NCBI GenBank assembly: GCA_020432045.1
Contig: JAGQHB010000098.1
Span: forward strand, 1-42,136
Direction: 5' to 3'
DNA length: 42,136 nt
Origin: Dehalococcoidia bacterium
Lineage (GTDB): Bacteria > Chloroflexota > Dehalococcoidia > Tepidiformales > Tepidiformaceae
A program made the position numbers and the translations under genes. Shown piece by piece: positions 34,729 through 42,136 of the stretch (its first letter is position 1; every line of letters starts with the position of its first letter). The notes under the pieces were generated by a model. The model was not told the origin of the DNA. It made no database searches and saw nothing but the letters and a program-made list of their open reading frames with translations.

Positions 34729-35538
34729 TTAGCCGCCGGGCGCCGCAGGCCCTTCGGGGACAACCAGGAGCGGACGGTCGGCATTGTGACTGAGCCACTG
34801 CGCCGTACCGCCGAGGTGCCGGCCCCCGAGCCCTGTCGTCCCGTGGCCGCCGACCACGATCAGGCCCGCGTCCATCGTGCGCGCCGCGGAAAGGATCGCA
34901 ATCCCGGCGCGCCCACGCATCCGGATGGTGCTTTCGGAGAACTGCGGAACGAATGCGAGATACTCGTCTGCCGGCACAGAACCGGGCTCAAGGACCTCGA
35001 CTTCGACGATTGAAATCCCGGGCGACAGCGCACGCGCGACTGAGCTCGCCTGGTTCGCGAGGGCGGACCCGTCCATCCCCACTACGGCCCGCTCAACCCG
35101 CGCCGGTGCCCCAATGCGCGGTGGCAACAGGATAAAGGGCGATTGCAGGTGGTGAATAACGTTTTCCCGGCCGCGGCGGAGCAGGGAACGTGCAAACGCA
35201 CCGTGCTCGCCGGCTGCTAGCAGGAGTAAGGCGCCGTGGGCCTCACCCGCGACCTCGGGGACCACTGTTTCCGGCATGCCAGTTTCCACACGAGTGCGGA
35301 GGTCGAGGCCGCTCACTGACTTGCTCGCGGCAAGCAACGAAAGCATGTCTTTCGCCATGGCCGTGGCGTTCTCCGCCAGCTCCGTGGTGTTCACGGGGTC
35401 GATCACATGCAGCAGCGTGAGCGAGACGCCGGCCTGCCGCGCGAGCGCAACGGACCATGGGAAGCCAACCCCGACCTCCTCCGGATGACCGAGGACGGCC
35501 ACAATGCCGGTCACTTCTCGTTCGGGTGCGGGAGACAT
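34729..35538 (-). CDS. Tandem universal stress protein (UspA)
   Basis: The protein has 269 residues with two UspA-type halves. The first (1-140) has VALARQAGVSLTLLHVIDPV and a segment ending in SPFILLPPRI. The second (150-265) has ERAVVGMDGSALANQ, where MDGSALA fits the ATP-type start, and VVGGHGTTGLGGRHLGGTAQ, close to the G-2x-G-9x-G-S/T nucleotide pattern but with G-rich changes. UspA proteins support stress survival, often with ATP binding. ATG 35538 directly follows the TAA of the RND gene, and an AGGAGG inside the RND end serves as its ribosome site. This operon order suggests a response to the same toxic agent as the pump. Confidence 0.86.
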   Translation of the reverse strand: MSPAPEREVTGIVAVLGHPEEVGVGFPWSVALARQAGVSLTLLHVIDPVNTTELAENATAMAKDMLSLLAASKSVSGLDLRTRVETGMPETVVPEVAGEAHGALLLLAAGEHGAFARSLLRRGRENVIHHLQSPFILLPPRIGAPARVERAVVGMDGSALANQASSVARALSPGISIVEVEVLEPGSVPADEYLAFVPQFSESTIRMRGRAGIAILSAARTMDAGLIVVGGHGTTGLGGRHLGGTAQWLSHNADRPLLVVPEGPAAPGG

Positions 35539-38500
35539 TTACTGGGCCTCCTGAGCGGCGCGTGTGCCGGCGTCTGAGACGGGCGCGGTGGGGTGCGCCC
35601 CCGGACCAATAGGACGGCGACTGCGCGCGAAACGTCGCTTGAGGTCGTCCACCAGGCTATAGACCACGGGGACGACAACCAGGGTAAGGATGGTCGAAGA
35701 GAAGAGGCCGCCGATCACCACGCGGCCGAGGTCTGCCGCGATCAGGGCGCCCTCGGTCAGACCGAGCGACAGCGGGATGAGGGCCAGCATCGCGGCGATC
35801 GCTGTCATGAGGATCGGCCGTAGCCGCGTCTGGGCGCCTTCCACGATCGCGTCGTAAGTGGAGTAGCCGCGCTCGTTCCTGAGCATAATGACGAACTCGA
35901 GCATCACGATAGCGTTCGTCACCACGATGCCGACGAGCATCAGCAATCCGATGAGCGCGCTCACGCTCAGGGCCGAGCCGGTCACGACGAGCGCGATGAT
36001 TGCGCCGATGACGGCCAGCGGAAGACTGAACAGGATCACGAACGGGTCGAGCCAACTTCGGAAGAGCAGCACCATAAGAACGTAGACGAGAATAATCGAG
36101 GCAATAATCGCGTAGAACAGGTTGCTGAAGCTTTCCTCGATGTCGCTCGCAATGCCGCCCTGTTCGACGGAAATCCCCTCCGGAATGTCGAGGCGGTTCA
36201 CGGCTGAGAGAGCGTCTGCCGCAATGCCCGCCGTGTCTTCACCCGTCACGTCTGCGCTAATCGTCGCGCCGGGCCGACCATCGACGCGAGTGAGACGCTC
36301 TTGCCGCTGGATGACCTCGATGCTCGCGATATCGCTAATCCGGACGCCAGGGGCGAGTTCGAGCGCGGCGAGCTGCTGGAGATCCTGCGTGCCTCCCGAG
36401 ACGAGCACGCGTAGATTCAGGGGCCCTTCGCCGAAGTCGACGGTCGTGACCGTGGTGTTCGACGAGAGGCTGCTCACAAGCTCCGAGACGCCCTGCGGGG
36501 ATATCCCCGCTTCGAAGGCCCGCCGCGGATCGACGATGATCTGGAGCGTCTGGATCGCGCTTCCCACGTCGGATTTCACGTTCGCCGTGTCTTCGGTACC
36601 GCGGACCGCATCCGCAACCTGGGCCGCGACACCGGCGATCAGCGGCGCATCGGCCTCTGTCTCGGCGGAGACGGTGAAGGCGATCCCACCCGGTGGTCCA
36701 AGCCCGCCGCCGGTCGCACTGACGGCAACGTTGTCGGCGGCCGGGAGTTCTTGCGCGAGCCGTTTCCGGAGGTCGTCGGCGATGTCGTCCTTGTTCCCGG
36801 AGGCAAATTCCACGGTGATCGTGGCGCTGTTGGCGCCCTGCCCGGAGAGAATGTTGCCAATAGCTCCGATGTCCGACCCGGCGCCAGTAATGATGGTCTG
36901 CATCGCCTCGACGTCGTAGGCGCCGAGCAACTCCTCGACTGCGGTTGCCTGCGCGAGGACAGCCTCCTGAGTTTGGCCGGGCTCCGCGTTCACCGTGACG
37001 GTGATGATGTTCTCGCCGGCCGGGGGAAGGAAGACGACGGGGAGAAGGGGCACCAGCGCGAGGCTTGCCACGAACGCGGCGCCCGCGATACCGAGGGTCT
37101 TCCAGCGGTTTCTAAGCGACCAGCGGAGGATTGGCGAGTACGCGCGGGCGAGTCTCGTGTCGGCTGCCCTCTTCTCAGGCTCGACTTTGACGCGACCCGC
37201 AATCGTCAGCTTGGTGAGCACCGGGATCACCGTCACCGCGACGACGAGCGAGGCGACAAGAGCGAAGACGACCGCGAGCGAGAACGAGAGGAAGAGCTCG
37301 CCGACGAGCCCTCCGACCAGCCCGAGTGGCAGAAAGACCGCACATGTCGTTGCCGTGGCGCCAACGATAGCGATCGTGACCTCGCGGGCGCCGGTGATGA
37401 TCGCGGGGAAAGGCTCTTCCCCCTCGGCCATATGCCGATAGACGTTCTCGAGCACCACGATGGAGTCGTCGATGACGCGTCCGATCGCGATGGTTAGACC
37501 GCCGAGGGTCATGATGTTCAACGAGTACCCAAGCCTATCGAGGAGCACAACCGCGATGACGATGGAGAGCGGGATCGAGACAGCGGTGACGAGGGTCGTC
37601 CGCCAATTCGCGAGGAAGAGGAAGACGATGACGATCGCCAGGACGCCGCCGATAATCCCCTCCTCGACCACGCCGTTAATCGATTCGGTGATGAACTCGG
37701 CCTGGTCCTGGAACACTGTCAGGGAAGCTCCAGCTGGGAGGTTCGCCTCGGCCTCTTTGAGCGCGTCGGTGACCGCGTGGGATGTCTCCACGGTGTTGGC
37801 GCTCTTCTCTTTCGTTACGCGGATTGCGACTGCGGACTGCCCGTCCGCGCGAGTCACGCCCGTGGATGATGCCTGTCCCTCGTCGATCGTGGCGATGTCG
37901 CCGAGCACGACCGTGGAACCGTCGGGAGCGCGAAGTTGCAGCCCCCGGATGTCATCGAGCGATTGGTACGTCACCACCGTCTCGATCGGCAGGCGCGTCC
38001 CGTTGGCGGTGATCTCGCCCGATGGGATCAGTACGTTGTTATCCGCGAGCGCCTGGGTTATCTGGTTGTACGTCAAGCCGGACGCAACGAACGCCGCCGC
38101 GTCGAGCGACACGAGGACCTCTCGAGCGGCGCCGCCGACGATGCTCACGGAGGCGACACCATCGATGCTCTCGAGCTCGGGTACGACGTCGCGCTGGGCG
38201 ATGGTGAGAAGTTCGGCGGTCGAGAGGTCGCCCTGGAGGCTGAAGTCAACAATCGGCAGCAAGGTGGGGTCGAACGTGAGGATCGTAGAGGCGCTCGCCG
38301 CCGGGAGGCGCGTGCTGTCGACGACCGCCTGGATATCATTCTCAGCGGCGTCAAGGTCCGACCCAAAGTCGTATTCCAGCGAAATCAGCGCCAGACCCGC
38401 AACCGTCGTGGATTCCATGCTCTTGACGCCGTCGAGAGCCTTGAGGCGCTCCTCGAGCGGCACCGTCACGGACTGTGAGATATCGTTCGCCTGCGAATCC

Positions 38501-38670
38501 GGGACCTGCACGATTACGGTGACTAGCGGGAACTCGATATCCGGGATGAGTTCCTGGCGGACATTGAAGACCGTGTACAAGCCATAACCTGCCACGGCCA
38601 GGACCACGACGACGACAAGCCAGGCTTTCCGGTAGCTGTATTCGGTGATCCAGGAAACGAGCCGACTCAA
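35539..38670 (-). CDS. RND-family efflux transporter (SwrC/HAE1-like)
   Basis: The protein has 1043 residues from TTG 38670, which has GGAG seven bases before and gives the normal RND length. The frame is open to 38967 but that part is not conserved. Helix 1 is AWLVVVVVLAVAGYGLYTVF. The first outside loop has QELIPDIEFPLVTVIVQVPD. Helices 2-6 follow with NIMTLGGLTIAIGRVIDDSIVVLENVYRH (motif A with the acidic pair in GRVIDD) and REVTIAIVGATATTCAVFLP. The second half repeats the plan, with ALSVSALIGLLMLVGIVVTN. It is closest to pumps of monoderm bacteria such as SwrC. No adaptor or outer-membrane gene is near. A TetR gene is divergent, and UspA follows. Confidence 0.9.
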   Translation of the reverse strand: MSRLVSWITEYSYRKAWLVVVVVLAVAGYGLYTVFNVRQELIPDIEFPLVTVIVQVPDSQANDISQSVTVPLEERLKALDGVKSMESTTVAGLALISLEYDFGSDLDAAENDIQAVVDSTRLPAASASTILTFDPTLLPIVDFSLQGDLSTAELLTIAQRDVVPELESIDGVASVSIVGGAAREVLVSLDAAAFVASGLTYNQITQALADNNVLIPSGEITANGTRLPIETVVTYQSLDDIRGLQLRAPDGSTVVLGDIATIDEGQASSTGVTRADGQSAVAIRVTKEKSANTVETSHAVTDALKEAEANLPAGASLTVFQDQAEFITESINGVVEEGIIGGVLAIVIVFLFLANWRTTLVTAVSIPLSIVIAVVLLDRLGYSLNIMTLGGLTIAIGRVIDDSIVVLENVYRHMAEGEEPFPAIITGAREVTIAIVGATATTCAVFLPLGLVGGLVGELFLSFSLAVVFALVASLVVAVTVIPVLTKLTIAGRVKVEPEKRAADTRLARAYSPILRWSLRNRWKTLGIAGAAFVASLALVPLLPVVFLPPAGENIITVTVNAEPGQTQEAVLAQATAVEELLGAYDVEAMQTIITGAGSDIGAIGNILSGQGANSATITVEFASGNKDDIADDLRKRLAQELPAADNVAVSATGGGLGPPGGIAFTVSAETEADAPLIAGVAAQVADAVRGTEDTANVKSDVGSAIQTLQIIVDPRRAFEAGISPQGVSELVSSLSSNTTVTTVDFGEGPLNLRVLVSGGTQDLQQLAALELAPGVRISDIASIEVIQRQERLTRVDGRPGATISADVTGEDTAGIAADALSAVNRLDIPEGISVEQGGIASDIEESFSNLFYAIIASIILVYVLMVLLFRSWLDPFVILFSLPLAVIGAIIALVVTGSALSVSALIGLLMLVGIVVTNAIVMLEFVIMLRNERGYSTYDAIVEGAQTRLRPILMTAIAAMLALIPLSLGLTEGALIAADLGRVVIGGLFSSTILTLVVVPVVYSLVDDLKRRFARSRRPIGPGAHPTAPVSDAGTRAAQEAQ

Positions 38671-38697
38671 ACATGCGCTCCGATGGGGGTTCGTGAT

Positions 38698-38727
38698 ACT
38701 ATGAAAAGGAATTCCGCTTCTGGTCAA
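38698..38727 (-). promoter_or_regulatory. RND promoter with a palindrome in the spacer
   Basis: On the minus strand TTGACC (38722-38727, -35) is 18 bases from CATAGT (38698-38703, -10). GGAATTCC (38708-38715) lies in the spacer, flanked by AA and TT. A palindrome in the spacer is a common place for a TetR operator. It precedes the RND start at 38670 by 28 bases. This is a prediction from the bases only. Confidence 0.5.
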
Positions 38728-38866
38728 TGGCGATCGGTGGGAAACTCGGAAAAGGAAACGGAAAGGTGACGTACGTCCGGGTGTGGGCTTGGGGAACGGC
38801 GAGCGGCCCGGGAGCGAGCTCGCGGAGGGCGGTTGGCCCGTGCCAGGGCTACAGGTCTTGGAACTG

Positions 38867-39460
38867 ATGACGCAGTCCCGCCGCTCCGACGCGGTCGCGA
38901 ACCGGACGAGGTTGCTCGATGCTGCGCGTGACGCGTTTGCCGACCTCGGACCGGCCGCCGAGGTCACCTACATCGCCGAGAGGGCGGGCGTTGGGGTCGG
39001 CACGATCTACCGGCACTTCGGCAGCAAGGAGGGTCTGCTGCACGAGGTCGTGCTCGAGGCCGTGGCGGAGTTCGAGCGCGAGCTCGGGGATTCCGAGCAG
39101 AGCGCTGAGCCGGTGGCCGCCTTGCGGGTCTTCCTGATTGCATTGCTCCACGCAACCGACAGCTACGGCTGGCTGTTTGACGCGATGCTCAGCGGCCAGC
39201 TGCCCGAGGAGGCGAGCCACGGTATCGAAGGGGTGGAGGCCGGCCGGCGCCTATCGGCGGTCCTCGAGCGTGGAGTAACCTCAGGCGCGTTTCGTGGCGA
39301 CCTTGACGTCGACGTGGCGTCCAACCTGCTGCTCGGCCTCCCGCTCACGTGGAAGTATGGTCAACTGCGGGAGTCCATGCCGAATGCGGACGCGGTCGAT
39401 CGGACGATCGAGGTGTTTCTTGCCGGTGCGATGGGCGACGAATCGCCCAGGAGTACGTAG
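38867..39460 (+). CDS. TetR-family transcriptional regulator
   Basis: The protein has 197 residues from ATG 38867. GTG 38840, in the same frame, has a GGAGGG site ten bases before it and is an alternative. The HTH is complete: NRTRLLDAARDAFADLGPAA then VTYIAERAGVGVGTIYRHFG and SKEGLLHEVV. The rest is the all-helical ligand domain, with FLIALLHATDSYGWLFDAML and LLLGLPLTWKYGQL, typical of the AcrR/TetR C-terminal (SbtR-type). It is divergent from the RND gene by about 200 bases, so it is probably its repressor. Ligand unknown. Confidence 0.88.
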   Translation: MTQSRRSDAVANRTRLLDAARDAFADLGPAAEVTYIAERAGVGVGTIYRHFGSKEGLLHEVVLEAVAEFERELGDSEQSAEPVAALRVFLIALLHATDSYGWLFDAMLSGQLPEEASHGIEGVEAGRRLSAVLERGVTSGAFRGDLDVDVASNLLLGLPLTWKYGQLRESMPNADAVDRTIEVFLAGAMGDESPRST

Positions 39461-39564
39461 CACCCTCGCGGCGTTCGGGTGAAGCAATAGTGCATCGAAG
39501 CAGTCGAAGAGCGTAGCAACGGAGACGAACTGATCGTTGCAGAGGCATCTCCCGGACCGGCGGA

Positions 39565-40419
39565 TCAGGCCGGCGAAGCGCCCTCAAGCTCTTCAAGCGC
39601 CAGCATCACCAGGGACACAACGAATTCCGGGTACTGGAGTGGGAGAAAATGGCCACTTCCGGGGATAACGAACTCCATGCAGGAAGGGATACGTCGAGCA
39701 ACCGATGGTGCGCACGTTGTGCGCATCCCAAGACTCCCGGTGGCGCGGCAAAGCCATACGGGGCACCGGAGTAAAGGGAGGTAGTCGGCCACGCGTGAGC
39801 CGCCGGTCGTCTCGAAGATATCCGCCTCCACCGACGGCGGACAACTGAGACCCCACTCGCCGTCCCGGGGGATGATCCCCGTCTCGACCCAACTCTCGAA
39901 TACGGGGCGGGCCCATAAGGAATAGGGCGCTCGCCCCGCCAGGTACTCAACTGCCTCATCTCGCGTCGCCCACACTGCACGCCGCTGACGCGTTCGTTCA
40001 AGCAAGGGCGAACCGTTGGCGCCGCCGCCGGTTGTACGGTCGGGCTCGATGACCACCGGTTCTACGAGGACTACGCCCGCCACCGATGCGCCGATTCGGC
40101 CGGCGATCTCGACCGCCGTAGCGCCGCCAACCGAATGACCGACAAGGAGGGCATTCTCCCAGCCCTGCTCCTGAATGAGGGAGCCGACACTGTCAGCCAG
40201 TGCCCCCCAGCTCACCGGCGTAGCCGGGCCGGACGATCCGCCGTGACCGGGAAGGTCGACCAGGATCGGTCGACACCGCTCAGCTAGCGCGGCGGCCATG
40301 GGACGCCAGCACCCGCGAGAGAAACCCGTCGCGTGGAGAAAGATCACCGGCCGCCCATCGCCTTCCCAATCGTCGAAACAGATATCGATATCGGGGAGGT
40401 GGTGGGTCTTCGTTCTCAT
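39565..40419 (-). CDS. Alpha/beta hydrolase
   Basis: The protein has 284 residues from ATG 40419, nine bases after a GGA. The fold begins with RPVIFLHATGFSRGCWRPMA (oxyanion HATG) and ILVDLPGHGGSSGPA. The nucleophile is Ser in LVGHSVGGATAVEIA. The catalytic His lies in GSGHFLPLQYPEFV. The acid was not placed with certainty. Esterases, haloperoxidases and epoxide-type hydrolases share this plan, so the substrate cannot be told. It converges on the TetR gene and has no clear operon partner. Confidence 0.85.
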   Translation of the reverse strand: MRTKTHHLPDIDICFDDWEGDGRPVIFLHATGFSRGCWRPMAAALAERCRPILVDLPGHGGSSGPATPVSWGALADSVGSLIQEQGWENALLVGHSVGGATAVEIAGRIGASVAGVVLVEPVVIEPDRTTGGGANGSPLLERTRQRRAVWATRDEAVEYLAGRAPYSLWARPVFESWVETGIIPRDGEWGLSCPPSVEADIFETTGGSRVADYLPLLRCPVWLCRATGSLGMRTTCAPSVARRIPSCMEFVIPGSGHFLPLQYPEFVVSLVMLALEELEGASPA

Positions 40420-40636
40420 CGGCGGCGATCCATTCTCGCTGTTGTTCGTTGGTCTCTGGGGGCCCGGGGGCGCTGCAGTCGAGGTCCCGACGGCATGGGG
40501 CGCCCGAGCGACAGTTCCTTATCCTAACCCTTGTTCAGCTCTGATGTGCCAGGCGGGCGCCGGTTGCCGTGCGGGCGCCAGGACCTTGGAGCAGCGTGTG
40601 GGACACGAGGTCGAGCATTATCACGCACGGGCGAGA

Positions 40637-41095
40637 TCACGCCCCGGGCCGTGTGGCCATCAGGTAGATGAACAGCAGCAGTAATACGTCGAGGGCGACG
40701 ACGGCGATCGTGGTGACGCGATCAACGTGTCCTGTAGGCGGCCCTCCAGCGGCGTCGGCTTGCGCCGCAAGCTGTTCCAGGAGCCGCGCCCGGGGCGATA
40801 CCACGCCGGTGGCAATACCCAGAAAGGCGACCCATAGAAGGTACGAAATGCTGATCCAGGCACCTCCGAAGCTGTATTCGAGCTCGCTCGCCAGCCAGGA
40901 GCCGAACGCTACTGCCACCAGCGATCCGGGGACGATGGCCGCGAGAACGCTAAGTCGCTGCAGCTTGGCGCTGAACCGCAAAGCGAAGCGATCAGTCGCC
41001 CGCCCGCCTGCGAAGGTGATCAATGTCAACGTGCCGGCGCCGGCGGCCATCCAGAGCGCCCCGGCGAGATGCGCGATAGTCAGCGCGTCCACCAT
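40637..41095 (-). CDS. DUF2269-like four-helix membrane protein
   Basis: The protein has 152 residues from ATG 41095. TTG 41101 is in frame and has a better-placed GGAG (7 bases), so it could be the true start. Four hydrophobic helices are seen: LTIAHLAGALWMAAGAGTLT, then LSVLAAIVPGSLVAVAFGSW, WISISYLLWVAFLGIATGVV and TTIAVVALDVLLLLFIYLMA. The first helix has the 'H..ga..w.G' form of DUF2269/CopD-like proteins, but the His is not at a proven metal site. Role unknown. Neighbours are the alpha/beta hydrolase and a UspA gene on the same strand. Confidence 0.7.
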   Translation of the reverse strand: MVDALTIAHLAGALWMAAGAGTLTLITFAGGRATDRFALRFSAKLQRLSVLAAIVPGSLVAVAFGSWLASELEYSFGGAWISISYLLWVAFLGIATGVVSPRARLLEQLAAQADAAGGPPTGHVDRVTTIAVVALDVLLLLFIYLMATRPGA

Positions 41096-41377
41096 GTTCA
41101 ATCTCAGACTCCTCTCCGTTTATCGGCCTCGCAGGAATTCGTGGTGGTCCTGGATGCGCCTGCTGGCGATGCCGTTAGCTTTCGCAGGAGAGTACCACCG
41201 TGGGCGTATTGATCGGTGACGTCCCATTTCCATCGCGACGACAGCGCGGACAAGGAGGAATCCGGGGCCGTCTGGCGCCCGCGAGCGTCGCTTTGGGGAT
41301 GGCGACGACGTTCGGACATTGCGGCCACGTCCGCGGGCTATCGTCTTCACTGTGGTTTCCAAGCGTCTCCACGCCAT

Positions 41378-41830
41378 TCACGGTCGCACAAGCAACACTG
41401 CGGCACCCGCGACGTGACTGATCACGTAGTCGGCCACCGACCCCAGTAGGGCTCGCCGGATGCCCGTTCGTCCGTGCGTCGCGAGCACGACGATGTCGCA
41501 AGACTCCTCTGCCGCGACTGCCACGATCTGCTGCCCGGCCTTCCCGTGGCGCACGAGTTGCGTAACGGGCCCACTCCAGCCACGGACATCGAGCTCCTCC
41601 CGCGCATCGCGCAGATGGCGCCTGAGTTCCAGCACCTCGCGCGCTTCGACCTGCTTCGCTATGTCAGCCGGGATGTCGGCGACGACTCCGGTCTGGCGGC
41701 GCATCGCCGCCGCAACCGATTCCATCACGGCGACGAGGACGACCTCGCGGGGCCCAAGCCGGGGGATGTGCTGTAGAGCGTGCCGAGCGAAGTCCGACCC
41801 GTCGATTGCCACCAGTGCTTTTGCGTACAC
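41378..41830 (-). CDS. Universal stress protein (UspA)
   Basis: The protein has 150 residues from GTG 41830, seven bases after AGGAGG. It has a single UspA domain: KALVAIDGSDFARHALQHIP at the start, an acidic loop, then VLATHGRTGIRRALLGSVAD and a closing VISHVAGAAVLLVRP. The THGRTGIRRALLGSVAD stretch matches the ATP-binding G-2x-G-9x-G-S/T pattern, so ATP binding is likely. This is unlike the tandem UspA at 34729, whose pattern is altered. The gap to the DUF2269-like gene is about 280 bases, so it is probably transcribed alone. Confidence 0.88.
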   Translation of the reverse strand: MYAKALVAIDGSDFARHALQHIPRLGPREVVLVAVMESVAAAMRRQTGVVADIPADIAKQVEAREVLELRRHLRDAREELDVRGWSGPVTQLVRHGKAGQQIVAVAAEESCDIVVLATHGRTGIRRALLGSVADYVISHVAGAAVLLVRP

Positions 41831-42136
41831 GGACGCCTCCTATATCGGTATCTGGTCCGAGCCCTCGCTGCACACGTTGGCGGCGGCGCAATGGCCGTGG
41901 GACCGCTCTCGCCGTTGTCGTGCTCGCGACCCGGCCGTCTCGTCGCGCCTAGGGGAGCGGATTCGTTCATCCTCTTCGCCTGCACACTCGGCAACATGCG
42001 CTCTGTATCGCGACGCGTCCATCGCGTGGACGTGGATACCGTGGATGCGGACAGCAGACAAGTCTCGTAGTGAGCCAGAACGTCAGAAGGTGCGGCAATG
42101 ATTCGAGGAATGCTGTGTCAGTCGCCTGTGCGAGGC
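41831..42136. other. Right-end region, possible start of a plus-strand gene
   Basis: No gene is firmly supported in these 306 bases. ATG 42098 has AGAAGG seven bases before it and opens a frame of 13 codons to the window end, so a gene may start here. Other frames are high-Arg shadows. No promoter or hairpin was recognised. Confidence 0.3.

Noticed and set aside
37460-38587. 375-residue plus-strand frame opposite the RND gene
   Set aside because: It is a Ser/Thr/Arg-rich shadow of a well-supported RND protein.

Overview
The window is GC-rich, densely coded bacterial DNA. It suggests a Chloroflexota bacterium, perhaps Thermomicrobia/Sphaerobacter-like. This is an inference from gene content: a short LuxR-type HTH with a YHVSEIL helix and an EEAAxWW tail, an RND pump without an adaptor, a SwrC-like monoderm-style layout, and an AfsR/SARP-like protein next to Tad-like pseudopilins. 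No rRNA, tRNA or CRISPR array was seen.

Region A (1-5530, plus strand) is a Tad/transfer-type surface module. It has two TadE-like proteins (one cut by the window edge), a TadG-like protein, a lipoprotein and a secreted PKD-domain protein. It ends in a 1013-residue membrane protein that joins an outside LysM domain to an inside FtsK-like but Walker-less domain and a SARP-type DNA-binding/BTAD module. Region C (20872-23810, minus strand) is a type IV secretion module: a VirB6/TrbL-like protein, a lytic transglycosylase/NlpC enzyme, a small membrane-anchored protein and a VirB2-like pilin. These two modules converge on region B and probably belong to one integrative element.

Region B (5572-20781) is the cargo. 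It has an XRE/ImmA regulator pair, two small genes (DUF2188 and a zinc-ribbon-like protein) and a 13.2-kb defence operon. The operon holds seven genes, each overlapping the next: hsdM, SIR2, herA, hsdS, a PD-(D/E)XK-like protein, a methylase/specificity/HEPN fusion, and hsdR. A complete type I restriction-modification system is therefore interleaved with a SIR2-HerA abortive-infection pair and a second, unfamiliar pair. This is the most interesting part of the window.

Region D (24128-42136) is chromosomal accessory DNA rich in efflux and stress genes. Each transporter block has its own regulator: MerR with an MFS pump and a cytidylate-kinase-like gene, MarR with a DHA2 pump, HxlR with DoxX and a PPOX protein, and TetR with an RND pump, a tandem UspA protein and an MBL hydrolase. 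Other genes are a dienelactone hydrolase, a peroxiredoxin, an alpha/beta hydrolase, a DUF2269-like protein and a UspA protein. Four genes between 24.1 and 31.7 kb are broken by single-base indels (LuxR-type HTH, cytidylate-kinase-like, MFS, peroxiredoxin), whereas all genes on both sides are intact.

Regulatory signals that can be seen include six CGYTCCA heptamers, mostly phased at about 11 or 22 bp, upstream of the type IV secretion operon. They resemble SARP-type operators. Inverted-repeat operator candidates also lie upstream of the MarR and HxlR genes and between TetR and the RND pump.
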